DNA from: Nocardia fusca NBRC 14340 | GTDB lineage: Bacteria > Actinomycetota > Actinomycetes > Mycobacteriales > Mycobacteriaceae | Assembly: GCF_001618425.1 (NCBI RefSeq) | Contig: NZ_BDCU01000018.1 | Coordinates: forward strand, 124,001-188,000 | Reading direction: 5' to 3' | DNA: 64,000 nucleotides | In this document: positions 46,320 to 54,784 of the stretch, in pieces | Layout of the letters: each line of letters begins with the position of its first letter | Position numbering within the stretch: position 1 is the stretch's first letter | The notes under the pieces: model-generated | The model's input: the letters and a program-made list of their open reading frames with translations, nothing else | What the model was told of the DNA's origin: nothing | Database searches by the model: none | Position numbers and translations under genes: made by a program

Positions 46320-47090
46320 TCAGGTCGCCAGGTAGCCCAGCGAGGCCGAGATCCGGCCCGCGGCGCGGCGCACCACCGGCACCAGGCCGCGCATCCGCTC
46401 GTGGGGCATGTACGGGGTGGTCGCCGAGACGCTGACCGCGCCCACGATCGCGCGGGACGCGTCGCGAATCGGCGCCGCGACACAGCGGATACCGGGTTCG
46501 TTGTCCTCGAGGTCCATGGCCGCGCCGGTACGGGCGTAGGTCTGCATGCGGCTGAGGAAGTCCTCGGGGTCGCCGGGCTTCGCCCCGGCCGGAAGTCGCG
46601 CTTCATCGGCGGTGTACTGCTCGGCCCAGCGATCGGCCGCGTCGAGCAGCAGCGCCTTGCCGACGCCCGCGCGGGTCAGCGGCATACGGTACCCGATCCG
46701 CGAGCGCATCTCCGCACCTCGCGAGCCGGGGAGTTTGTCCAGATAGAGCACCGAACCGCCGTCCTCGACGGCCAGGTGGACCGTATCGAGCACCGTGGCC
46801 GACAGTTCCTCGAGCACCGGTCGCGCCACCAGCGGTAGCGGGTTGCCGTGCAATGCCTGGAAACCGAGTTCGATGAGGGCCGGACCCAGGGTGTAGCCCC
46901 GGTTGTCGTGGCGCAGGAAGCCCTGGGCGACCAGTAGTTGTGCGAGCCGGTGGGTGCTGCTGCGGCCGAGGCCGGTGTGTTCCACGATCTCGCGTAACCC
47001 GTGCGCACCGTCGCCGACCGCGCGGATCACGGCGAGGCCACGGGCGAGGGTCTGGGTGCCGGGCGGAATGGTGTCGGGAGAAGCGCTCAC
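46320..47090 (-). CDS. IclR-family regulator of the galactonate operon
   Basis: 256 residues. N-terminal winged helix: LARGLAVIRAVGDGAHGLREIVEHTGLGRSSTHRLAQLLVAQGFL; the effector-binding domain follows (LDTVHLAVEDGGSVLYLDKLPG, PLTRAGVGKALLLDAA, RCVAAPIRDASRAIVGAVSVS). GTG 47090 has GGAG close upstream. It is divergent from dgoK-dgoA-dgoD-dgoT, so it most likely controls that operon in response to galactonate or a breakdown product. Confidence 0.9.
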   Translation of the reverse strand: MSASPDTIPPGTQTLARGLAVIRAVGDGAHGLREIVEHTGLGRSSTHRLAQLLVAQGFLRHDNRGYTLGPALIELGFQALHGNPLPLVARPVLEELSATVLDTVHLAVEDGGSVLYLDKLPGSRGAEMRSRIGYRMPLTRAGVGKALLLDAADRWAEQYTADEARLPAGAKPGDPEDFLSRMQTYARTGAAMDLEDNEPGIRCVAAPIRDASRAIVGAVSVSATTPYMPHERMRGLVPVVRRAAGRISASLGYLAT

Positions 47091-47120
47091 CGCTCCAGAG
47101 TCCCATAAATAGGGACCAGG

Positions 47121-47149
47121 TTGGAAATAACGGGACGTCCTGTTCATAG
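47121..47149 (+). promoter_or_regulatory. dgo operon promoter
   Basis: -35 TTGGAA (47121-47126), 17-base spacer, -10 TCATAG (47144-47149). The dgoK ATG at 47158 lies eight bases past the -10, so the transcript is probably leaderless; no ribosome binding site precedes it. The spacer contains GGACGTCC, a palindrome that could be part of an IclR site. Confidence 0.55.
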
Positions 47150-47157
47150 TGACCGTC

Positions 47158-48162
47158 ATGACACCGGACCGACCAGGGCTCTCGACGCCGCGCCTCATCG
47201 GACTCGACTGGGGTACGACGTCGATGCGGTGCTGGTTGCTGGGTGACAACGGCCGGATCCTGGACACCCGGCGGCTCGCCGGCGGGCTGCTCGATATGGC
47301 CGCGGGCATCGATACCACCGATCCGGTCGCGCGGGCCCGCGCGTACGAAGCGACCTACCTGGACGTGTGCGGGGAGTGGCTGCGTGCCGCCCCGGAGGTT
47401 CCGGCGCTGGCCTGCGGCATGGTGGGCAGCGCGCAGGGCTGGTACGAGGCGGGGTATCTCGATGTCCCGGCGCGGCTCGATATCACCGGTCCGGCCCTGG
47501 CCCGGGTGCCGGTGGCCGCGGGCGTCCTGCACCTGGTGCCAGGTCTGCGTGTCCCCTCCGACCCACGGCGTGATGGTGCCGGGGATGTCCTGCGCGGTGA
47601 GGAAACGCAGGTCATCGGTGCGCTCGAATCGATCGACCGACCGGATACCGAACATGTCCTGGTGCTGCCGGGAACCCACACCAAATGGATTCGGATCGCC
47701 GACCGCAAGGTACTGTCCTTCACCACGGCCATGACCGGCGAGTTGTACGGACTGGTCACCCGGCATGGTCTGCTGAGCCATACCGGGGCCACCCCGCGCC
47801 GCGACGACGCGGCTTTCGCGCGCGGCCTGACGGCCGGCTTCTCGTCCCGGGAACGCGGGCTGGCCGCCACGCTGTTCGGGGCGCGGGCGCTGGTTCTCGA
47901 CGGCCTGCTCGAACCGGCCGCGCTGGCGGATTACCTCTCCGGCGTCGTCATCGCCGACGAAGTACGCCATCTGCTGCCGCAGTACGGCGGCGCGGACCGG
48001 ATCATCCTGTGCGGCGCTGCCGATCTGTGCCGCCGGTACGCCACAGCGCTGTGGGCGCGGAAGGTGCGCACGCAGGTGGTGGACGAGGATGCCGCCGCGG
48101 CGGGGCTGTGGTCGATTGCGGTCGGGGCCGGGCTGGTCACGGCGGGTGCGGACGCCCGATGA
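47158..48162 (+). CDS. dgoK: 2-dehydro-3-deoxygalactonokinase
   Basis: 334 residues. Opens with LIGLDWGTTSMRCWLL, the phosphate-binding start of DgoK, with CGMVGSAQGWYEAGYLDVPA and VLVLPGTHTKWIRI further on. It phosphorylates 2-dehydro-3-deoxygalactonate in the De Ley-Doudoroff pathway. ATG 47158 lies eight bases from the predicted -10 and suggests leaderless translation; GTG 47149 falls on the -10 itself. First gene of dgoK-dgoA-dgoD-dgoT. Confidence 0.93.
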   Translation: MTPDRPGLSTPRLIGLDWGTTSMRCWLLGDNGRILDTRRLAGGLLDMAAGIDTTDPVARARAYEATYLDVCGEWLRAAPEVPALACGMVGSAQGWYEAGYLDVPARLDITGPALARVPVAAGVLHLVPGLRVPSDPRRDGAGDVLRGEETQVIGALESIDRPDTEHVLVLPGTHTKWIRIADRKVLSFTTAMTGELYGLVTRHGLLSHTGATPRRDDAAFARGLTAGFSSRERGLAATLFGARALVLDGLLEPAALADYLSGVVIADEVRHLLPQYGGADRIILCGAADLCRRYATALWARKVRTQVVDEDAAAAGLWSIAVGAGLVTAGADAR

Positions 48163-48200
48163 ACGCCCGGCAGGAAATGAACACTATCGAGGAGCTATTC

Positions 48201-48824
48201 ATGGTGGGCACATCGGAGGCCATCCCATCCGGGTTGATCGCCATTCTGCGGGGCATCACCCCGGGCGAAGTCGTCGAGGTGGGTTCGGCTCTGATCGAGG
48301 AAGGTTTCCACGCCATCGAAGTGCCGCTGAACTCACCGGACCCGTATCGGTCCATCGAGTTGCTGGCGACGCGTTTCGGCACGGTCTGCCCGGTCGGCGC
48401 CGGCACCGTCCTGCGTCCGGAGGAAGTGGAGCGGGCCCGCTCGGCCGGCGCCGACATCATCGTGTCTCCCGACACCAATATCGAGGTGATCGCGGCCACC
48501 CGGAGCCGCGGAATGCGCTCGTACCCGGGGGTCGCCACGCCCACCGAGGCGTTCGGTGCCGTACGTGCCGGGGCGCGCAGTCTCAAACTGTTCCCCTCCG
48601 AGGCGCTGGGAATCTCCGGTATGCGGGCCGTGAGCGCCGTCCTGCCGGCCGAGGTGGAGCTGATCCCGGTCGGCGGTGTGGACGAGACCAACCTCGCGGA
48701 CTGGCGCGCCGCCGGCGCCGGCGGGGCCGGTATCGGCACCGCCGTCTACCGGCCCGGCGACAGCGCCCGCGAGGTGCGCGCCCGGGCCCGCCGGTTGTCG
48801 AAGATCTGGGCTTCCACCCCGTAG
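48201..48824 (+). CDS. dgoA: 2-dehydro-3-deoxy-6-phosphogalactonate aldolase
   Basis: 207 residues, matching E. coli DgoA in length. Catalytic features: LIAILRGITPGE, EVPLNSP (Glu), GAGTVL and Schiff-base Lys in SLKLFPSEALG. It splits KDPGal into pyruvate and glyceraldehyde 3-phosphate. ATG 48201 has a strong GAGGAG upstream; an earlier ATG at 48159 overlaps the dgoK stop (ATGA) and would add 14 residues. Confidence 0.92.
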   Translation: MVGTSEAIPSGLIAILRGITPGEVVEVGSALIEEGFHAIEVPLNSPDPYRSIELLATRFGTVCPVGAGTVLRPEEVERARSAGADIIVSPDTNIEVIAATRSRGMRSYPGVATPTEAFGAVRAGARSLKLFPSEALGISGMRAVSAVLPAEVELIPVGGVDETNLADWRAAGAGGAGIGTAVYRPGDSAREVRARARRLSKIWASTP

Positions 48825-48872
48825 TACCCGCTCGTCACCGGACAACGCTGTCCGCTGCACAGGAGGAAATCA

Positions 48873-50021
48873 ATGAAGATCGCGTCGATCGAGACGTTCA
48901 CGCTGCCACCGCGCTGGCTGTTCGTGCGTATCGAAACCGATGACGGCACCGTCGGCTGGGGCGAGCCCGTACTGGAGGGGCGCGCCGCCTCGGTCGCCGC
49001 GACGGTCGAGGAACTCGCGGACTATCTGATCGGCCAGGACGCGGGCCGGATCGAGGATCTGTGGACGGTGCTGTACCGGGGCGGGTTCTATCGCGGCGGC
49101 GGCATCCATATGAGCGCACTGGCCGGTATCGATCAGGCGCTGTGGGATATCAAGGGCAAAGCGCTGGGTGTCCCCGTGCACGAACTGCTCGGCGGACGGG
49201 TCCGCGACCGAATCAAGGTCTACTCCTGGATCGGCGGTGACCGGCCGGACGAGACCGCGAAGGCGGCCCGGGACGCGGTCGACCGCGGTTTCGCCGCGGT
49301 GAAGATGAACGGCACCGAGGAACTGCAGTACCTCGATACCTGGGACAAGATCGACCGCTGCGTCGCGAATGTGGCCGCTGTCCGGGATGCGGTCGGGCCG
49401 AATATCGGAATCGGTGTCGATTTCCACGGCCGGGTACACAAGCCGATGATGAAAGTACTGCTCCGCGAACTGGAACCGTATCGGTTGATGTTCGTGGAGG
49501 AGCCGGTGCTGTCCGAACATGTCGACAGCGTGGTGGATGTACTACGGCAGTCGCCGATTCCGATCGCGCTGGGGGAGCGGTTGTTCTCCCGCTGGGATTT
49601 CAAATCGGTCATCGCCTCGGGGGCAGTGGATATCATCCAGCCCGACCCCTCCCACTGCGGCGGAATCACCGAAGCCCGCAAGATCGCGCATATGGCCGAG
49701 GCCTACGATGTGGCGCTGGCGCTGCACTGCCCGCTCGGCCCGATCGCGCTCGCATCCTGCCTGCAGATCGACGCGGGGTGCTATAACGCGACCATCCAGG
49801 AGCAGAGCCTGGGCATTCACTACAACACCACCAACGAACTGCTCGACTACCTGGTCGATCCGGCGGTGTTCACCTATGCCGATGGGCAGGTCCGGATTCC
49901 GTCCGGGCCCGGCCTCGGGATCGAGATCAATGAGGAATATGTGGCGGAGCGGGCGGCTGTCGGACACCGGTGGCGCAACCCGATCTGGCGTCACAGTGAC
50001 GGTTCGTTCGCGGAGTGGTGA
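48873..50021 (+). CDS. dgoD: D-galactonate dehydratase
   Basis: 382 residues, enolase superfamily. Motifs: AAVKMNGTEE, GVDFHGRVHKPMMKVL (catalytic Asp/His and metal site), FVEEPVLSEH and LALHCPLGPIALASCLQIDA (second catalytic His), as in E. coli DgoD. It removes water from galactonate to give 2-dehydro-3-deoxygalactonate. ATG 48873 has AGGAGGAA seven bases upstream. Confidence 0.95.
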   Translation: MKIASIETFTLPPRWLFVRIETDDGTVGWGEPVLEGRAASVAATVEELADYLIGQDAGRIEDLWTVLYRGGFYRGGGIHMSALAGIDQALWDIKGKALGVPVHELLGGRVRDRIKVYSWIGGDRPDETAKAARDAVDRGFAAVKMNGTEELQYLDTWDKIDRCVANVAAVRDAVGPNIGIGVDFHGRVHKPMMKVLLRELEPYRLMFVEEPVLSEHVDSVVDVLRQSPIPIALGERLFSRWDFKSVIASGAVDIIQPDPSHCGGITEARKIAHMAEAYDVALALHCPLGPIALASCLQIDAGCYNATIQEQSLGIHYNTTNELLDYLVDPAVFTYADGQVRIPSGPGLGIEINEEYVAERAAVGHRWRNPIWRHSDGSFAEW

Positions 50022-50023
50022 CC

Positions 50024-51361
50024 ATGAAGACAATGCTCGATAAGCGGCCCGCGGCATCCGGCCTGGGCGCCAAGGCCAGTAAAGCGCGAATCCTGATCGC
50101 GGTCATGCTGTTCGTGACAGTGGTCATCAACTACATGGACCGTGCGAACCTGTCGATCGCGGTACCCGCCATCGCCGATGAGATGGACCTGTCCTCGGCG
50201 CAACAAGGTCTGCTGCTGTCGGCATTCGGCTGGACCTATGCGGCGCTGCAGATCCCGGGTGGATGGTTCGTCGACCGCGTGCCGCCCCGCGTGCTGTATC
50301 CCGCCTGCCTGCTGCTGTGGTCACTGGCGACCGTGTTCATGGGAGTCATCGGCGGTTTCGTCGCGCTCATCGCACTGCGGCTGCTGGTGGGAGTTTTCGA
50401 GGCTCCGGCCTATCCGATCAACAACCGGGTGGCCACCGCCTGGTTCCCGGAGCGGGAACGTGCCTCGGTCATCGGGTTCTACACCTCGGGTCAGTTCATC
50501 GGACTCGCGCTGCTGACCCCCGTGCTGTCGTGGCTGCAGTCGGTGCTGAGCTGGCACTGGGTTTTCATCTTCACCGGTGGGGTCGGTGTGGTGTGGGCGC
50601 TGGTCTGGTATCTCGTCTACCGCGAGCCGCGTGATTCCCGTGCCAACGAGGCCGAGATCGCGCATATCCGCGAGGGCGGCGGCCTGGTGGATCTGACCTC
50701 GTCGCGGCCGGAGCGTACCCGGGTCACCTGGACCGATATGGCCACGGTGCTGGGGCGGCGGAAACTGTGGGGCGTGTATCTCGGGCAGTTCTGCCTGACC
50801 TCCACCCTGTGGTTCTTCCTCACCTGGTTCCCGACCTATCTGGTGAAATACCGCGAGATGGACTACATCAAGTCCGGGTTCCTGGCCTCGCTGCCGTTCA
50901 TTGCCGCGGTGATCGGGGTGCTGTTCTCCGGGGTCTTCTCCGATTTCCTCCTGCGGCGCGGCGTTTCGCTCGGTATCGCCCGCAAGGGGCCGATCATCGC
51001 GGGTCTGCTATTGAGCACCACCCTGATCGGTGCGAACTTCACCGATTCCACCGCGCTGGTGATCGTGTTCCTGTCGGTCGCCTTCTTCGGCAACGGATTG
51101 GCCTCCATCACCTGGTCACTGGTCTCGGCGCTGGCGCCGGAACGTCTCATCGGGATGACCGGTGGAATGTTCAATTTCATCGGCAACCTCTCCGGTATCG
51201 CCACCCCGATCGTGATCGGATTCCTGGTCACCGATGCCAGTTTCGCGCCCGCGTTCGTCTACATGACCGTGGTGACGCTGCTGGGTATCGCCTCCTATGT
51301 GCTGCTGGTCGGACGGGTCGAGCGGGTGCGGGAATCGCGTTCGGCGCCGGAATCGATCTAG
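50024..51361 (+). CDS. dgoT: D-galactonate MFS transporter
   Basis: 445 residues with 12 membrane helices, of the anion:cation symporter family. VTVVINYMDRANLSIAVPAIADEM at helix 1 and LRLLVGVFEAPAYPINNRVATAWFPERERA are typical of galactonate/glucarate transporters. It imports galactonate with protons. ATG 50024 has GGAG eight bases upstream and follows dgoD by two bases, so it is co-translated. A hairpin terminator follows at 51368. Confidence 0.92.
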   Translation: MKTMLDKRPAASGLGAKASKARILIAVMLFVTVVINYMDRANLSIAVPAIADEMDLSSAQQGLLLSAFGWTYAALQIPGGWFVDRVPPRVLYPACLLLWSLATVFMGVIGGFVALIALRLLVGVFEAPAYPINNRVATAWFPERERASVIGFYTSGQFIGLALLTPVLSWLQSVLSWHWVFIFTGGVGVVWALVWYLVYREPRDSRANEAEIAHIREGGGLVDLTSSRPERTRVTWTDMATVLGRRKLWGVYLGQFCLTSTLWFFLTWFPTYLVKYREMDYIKSGFLASLPFIAAVIGVLFSGVFSDFLLRRGVSLGIARKGPIIAGLLLSTTLIGANFTDSTALVIVFLSVAFFGNGLASITWSLVSALAPERLIGMTGGMFNFIGNLSGIATPIVIGFLVTDASFAPAFVYMTVVTLLGIASYVLLVGRVERVRESRSAPESI

Positions 51362-51367
51362 GGGCCG

Positions 51368-51396
51368 GGCTGCGCGCCGACGAGGGGCGCGCAGCC
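51368..51396 (+). terminator. Hairpin terminator of the dgo operon
   Basis: GGCTGCGCGCC (51368-51378) and GGCGCGCAGCC (51386-51396) form a perfect 11-bp stem with a seven-base loop, starting six bases past the dgoT stop. Confidence 0.75.
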
Positions 51397-51455
51397 TCCC
51401 GGCCGGGGGAATCGACGACGTTGTGACAGTGCGGCGGATCGGAAATGATCCCCGT

Positions 51456-52022
51456 GTGTCAACCACAGCGGATACATCACTCAGCTCGGACCCGAAGCGC
51501 GGGAAGGGATTTCTGGATCTGGCCGGCAGTCGGGAGTTGGCGGTCGCCGTCCTCGCCACCATCACCGGCTTCTACTACCTGCTCGTCGCGATAACGAATT
51601 GCACCGATACCGAAACCAACCGCCGGGGTGTCGCCGCGGTGCTGTCGATGGAACAGACCATCCACAGCGCCGGCACCGACTGGCGGGCGATCGGTGACGA
51701 GACCGTCGCGCTCGTTGCCTACATCCTCATCGTCGGCTGGGAGTTTCTCATCGCGTTCGTCCTGCTCGCGGCGGCCATCGCGTGGGCGCGCGCCCTGCGT
51801 GGGCGGCCGGGTGCGACCCCTACTGCCGCGAAATTGTCCAGCTTGGGCTGGACGCTGGCCGTCCTGCTGTTCGCGGGCGGCTTCCTGACCATCGGCGGTG
51901 AATGGTTCCGGATGTGGGCCAACGAGGATGTGAACGCCTCGTCGGCCGCGCTGCAGAATTTCCTGATCGCCGGAGTCGGGCTGATTCTTGTGCACCTGCC
52001 GCGGTCTGCGGAGGCCGGCTGA
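51456..52022 (+). CDS. DUF2165 family membrane protein
   Basis: 188 residues with four membrane helices (LAVAVLATITGFYYLLVAITN, LVAYILIVGWEFLIAFVLLAAAI, WTLAVLLFAGGFLTIGGEWF, FLIAGVGLILVHL) matching DUF2165, whose function is unknown. The loop WFRMWAN after helix 3 is conserved. GTG 51456 (VSTTADTSLS) is chosen over GTG 51423 since the latter would extend into Arg-rich sequence; both are weakly supported. Confidence 0.82.
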   Translation: MSTTADTSLSSDPKRGKGFLDLAGSRELAVAVLATITGFYYLLVAITNCTDTETNRRGVAAVLSMEQTIHSAGTDWRAIGDETVALVAYILIVGWEFLIAFVLLAAAIAWARALRGRPGATPTAAKLSSLGWTLAVLLFAGGFLTIGGEWFRMWANEDVNASSAALQNFLIAGVGLILVHLPRSAEAG

Positions 52023-52122
52023 CCGTCGGCGGCCGGGGTCCGACACGACCGCCGCATTGTCCGGGGCCGCCTGCGTGAGGTCGTAGTCTCAGCGGATACA
52101 CCCGCTACGAGAGGGAGTCGCC

Positions 52123-53211
52123 ATGCGCTCCGATCGAACGAAGGCACCGCCGCGGGCGGTCGTTCGCGCGGTGGAGGGGGTCCGCGCCGGCTTGGCCGGG
52201 ATCCACCGGCGGCTGATTCCCCCACATTTCGCCCTCCTGGAGATGGTCACCGCGGGCTGGCTGTCCCAGGCGATCCACGCGGCCGCCGCCCTCGATATAG
52301 CGGGTGCGCTCGTCGCCGGCCCACGCTCGGGCACCGACCTCGCGCGGGCGATCGGCGCGGACCCCGATGCGTTGCGGCGGTTGCTGCGCCTGCTGACCGC
52401 GCACGGTGTCTTCGCCCGGCGCCGCGACGGTCGTTATACGCTCACCCCCATCGCCCAGGCGTTGCGCACCGATGTGCCCGTCTCGCTGCGGGACGCGGTG
52501 CTGTTCTTCGGTAGCCCGACGCACCGCGACCACTGGAATCGTCTGGTGGACGTGGTGCGCACCGGCCGGCCGTCCGTCCCCGCCCGCGCCTTCTTCGAAC
52601 TCGTCCGCGCCGACCGCGCGCTCGGCGATATGTTCGATCGCGCGATGTCCGATATGGATGGCCTCGGGCAGCGCGCGGTGCTGGCAGCGCACGACTTCAC
52701 CCGCTACCGCACGGTCGTCGATATCGGCGGTGGTCGCGGCGCCCTGCTCTCGGAAATACTGCGCCGCGCGCCGGGTTGCACAGGCGTGCTGTTCGATCTG
52801 CCCGAGGTGGTGGCCGAAACGGCGGAACTGCTGGCCCGGGCCGGGACCGCCGACCGGTGTACCACGGTCGGTGGCTCGTTCTTCGACGCCGTCCCGGAGG
52901 GCGGCGATGCCTATGTGCTCAAGCACATCCTGCACGACTGGTCCGCCGAACAGGCGGGGCAGATCCTGCGGACGGTACGCGCGGCGATGGCCCCCACGGC
53001 CCGGTTGCTGGTGATCGAACTCCTACTGCCGCACCGGAATCACCCGCACCCGGGCAACTACATCGATCTCGAGATGCTGGTACACACCGGCGGGCGGGAA
53101 CGCACCGAATCCGAATATCGAGCTCTGCTCGCCGGCGCCGGGTTCGCGCTGATCTCGTGCACACCCACGCTGTCGCCGGAGAATGTGCTCGAGGCCGTCC
53201 CGGTGCCGTGA
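52123..53211 (+). CDS. SAM-dependent O-methyltransferase (caffeate/acetylserotonin type)
   Basis: 362 residues. N-terminal dimerisation helices and winged helix (LLRLLTAHGVFARRRDGRYTLTPIAQALR), then the SAM domain VVDIGGGRGALLSEILRRAPG, VLFDLPEVV, and KHILHDWSAEQAGQILR with catalytic His in LHDW. Such enzymes methylate hydroxyl groups in natural products or small phenols. ATG 52123 has GAGAGGGAG upstream. No biosynthetic cluster surrounds it. Confidence 0.9.
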   Translation: MRSDRTKAPPRAVVRAVEGVRAGLAGIHRRLIPPHFALLEMVTAGWLSQAIHAAAALDIAGALVAGPRSGTDLARAIGADPDALRRLLRLLTAHGVFARRRDGRYTLTPIAQALRTDVPVSLRDAVLFFGSPTHRDHWNRLVDVVRTGRPSVPARAFFELVRADRALGDMFDRAMSDMDGLGQRAVLAAHDFTRYRTVVDIGGGRGALLSEILRRAPGCTGVLFDLPEVVAETAELLARAGTADRCTTVGGSFFDAVPEGGDAYVLKHILHDWSAEQAGQILRTVRAAMAPTARLLVIELLLPHRNHPHPGNYIDLEMLVHTGGRERTESEYRALLAGAGFALISCTPTLSPENVLEAVPVP

Positions 53212-53246
53212 TACCCGGGCCACCGTACGTGCATGCCGCGAGCGGG

Positions 53247-53756
53247 TCACCCCGCCCGGCAGGCGGACCTGGCCCGGTGCCTGGCCACATTCACTCGGTT
53301 GGCGCACCGTTCGGAGCAGAAGCGGCGCCGTCCGTTGCGGGAGATGTCGACGAACACCCGCGGGCATTCCTCCCGCCGGCACTGCCCGATCCGGCCGGGT
53401 GCCGCGCAGTACAGTTCGGCCAGCCCCGCGGCGGTATAGGCCTTCACACGTTCCTCGATCGGCGCGTCCTCGGCGGCGTAGTGCAGGTGCGGGGCGCGTC
53501 CGTCGTGGGTCGAGATATAGGGGCGGCTCGTGGTCTCGGCCAGCAGCGCGTTGATCGGCTCGACCCCGGGTGCGCGGAACACCGCGTCGAGCCGGCGGGT
53601 CCAGCGGCGCAGTTCGGCCGCTTGCCGAGGACTCACCGTCCCGATCGGTTGGTAACCGGCCTCGGCCAGCAGCGCGGCCAGATCCTGATCCGGTGGCGCG
53701 TTCACGAGCCGGGCCGCCAGGTCGGCAGCGACGCCTCCGTAAGGGTTGAAATGCAC
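53247..53756 (-). CDS. CGNR zinc finger regulator (ABATE-type)
   Basis: 169 residues. N-terminal ABATE/DUF1470 region from VHFNPYGGVAADLAARLVN, and C-terminal CGNR zinc finger CRREECPRVFVDISRNGRRRFCSERCANRVNVARHR with four Cys, whose basic helix binds DNA. GTG 53756 begins at the usual family start; extension to 53792 would overlap the opposite small gene. Divergent from the 54-residue zinc ribbon gene. Confidence 0.88.
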   Translation of the reverse strand: MHFNPYGGVAADLAARLVNAPPDQDLAALLAEAGYQPIGTVSPRQAAELRRWTRRLDAVFRAPGVEPINALLAETTSRPYISTHDGRAPHLHYAAEDAPIEERVKAYTAAGLAELYCAAPGRIGQCRREECPRVFVDISRNGRRRFCSERCANRVNVARHRARSACRAG

Positions 53757-53781
53757 AGAACCATTACAGCAGACTCGGGTC

Positions 53782-53946
53782 ATGACCATCACCTGCCCCG
53801 CGTGCTCCTGGCCCGAACCCGCCTTGATCTCCGAACACGGCGCGGTCCGCTACTGGCGCTGCGTATGCGGGCAGTGGCTGGTGAGCGAAGCGGATGCGGT
53901 CACCGCGTCACCCGGCGGTAGTGACCTGGCGGGTGTGCAGGGTTGA
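53782..53946 (+). CDS. Small zinc-ribbon protein
   Basis: 54 residues from ATG 53782. CPACSWPEP and WRCVCGQWL give two Cys pairs that could bind one zinc. No membrane segment. No clear ribosome binding site, but the 5' end lies about 26 bases from the divergent CGNR gene and its transcript could be leaderless. Codon use is normal for the genome. Function unknown. Confidence 0.55.
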   Translation: MTITCPACSWPEPALISEHGAVRYWRCVCGQWLVSEADAVTASPGGSDLAGVQG

Positions 53947-54094
53947 CGGCTCGCGCGCCGGCCGGCAACCGGTCGATTCACCGCGAGAGCCGCGCCACGG
54001 AGTCGTGCCGTGCCCGGTCCTGGTGGGGAGCGAACCGGCGGAAGTGTGGGCGCGCCGGGCACGGGTACCCGCGCGACCGAGACGAGGAGGAGTG

Positions 54095-54739
54095 ATGAGC
54101 CACCGAAACGTTGTGCGCGCCCTGCTCGACCGAGCGGGTACCACCTATGCCGCCGAAGCCGGGATCAGGCTGGACGACAAACCGGCCCCGCTGTTCCAGC
54201 TGCTCGTGCTGACCGACCTGCTCAGCGCCCGCATCTCGGCCGATATCGCGATCTCCGCCACGGCCGAGTTGATGAACAGTGGTTACCGCACCGCCCAGAA
54301 AGTGGCGGACGCGGACCGGCAGGACCTGGTCGACGCGCTCGGGCGCGGGCACTATCGCCGCTATGACGAGAGCACCGCCACTCAGCTGGGCGCGGCCGCC
54401 ACGACGGCCGTCGAGAAATACGACGGTGACCTGCGCAAGCTCGCGGACGAAGCCGATCACGACACCGGCCGGGCAGCGGAGCTGATCCAGGAGTTCAAGG
54501 GAATCGGTCCCACGGGTGGCGATATCTTCCTGCGTGAGGTGCAGGATGTGTGGACCTGGGCGCGCCCCTATTTCGACGAACGCGCCGTGCGCGGAGCCGC
54601 GAAGGTCGGGTTGCCCACCGATCGAGAGGAACTCGCTCGCCTGGCACCGCGCGATCGGTCCGCCGACTTCGCCGCGGCGCTGGTGCGGGTCGGTACCGAT
54701 GACGACGCGGCGGACGAGGTCCGCTCGGCGGCCGGCTGA
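54095..54739 (+). CDS. HhH-GPD endonuclease III-like protein
   Basis: 214 residues. All-helical, with a helix-hairpin-helix near residues 140-160 (IQEFKGIGPTGGDIFLREVQDVW) typical of HhH-GPD DNA glycosylases. It lacks the Cys cluster of endonuclease III and is shorter; whether it is catalytic is unclear. ATG 54095 follows GACGAGGAGGAG. Possibly acts in DNA repair. Confidence 0.8.
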   Translation: MSHRNVVRALLDRAGTTYAAEAGIRLDDKPAPLFQLLVLTDLLSARISADIAISATAELMNSGYRTAQKVADADRQDLVDALGRGHYRRYDESTATQLGAAATTAVEKYDGDLRKLADEADHDTGRAAELIQEFKGIGPTGGDIFLREVQDVWTWARPYFDERAVRGAAKVGLPTDREELARLAPRDRSADFAAALVRVGTDDDAADEVRSAAG

Positions 54740-54784
54740 CTTCCCGCGCCTCCGGCGGCTACCTCCGGCATCCGCCGTCGGCGG

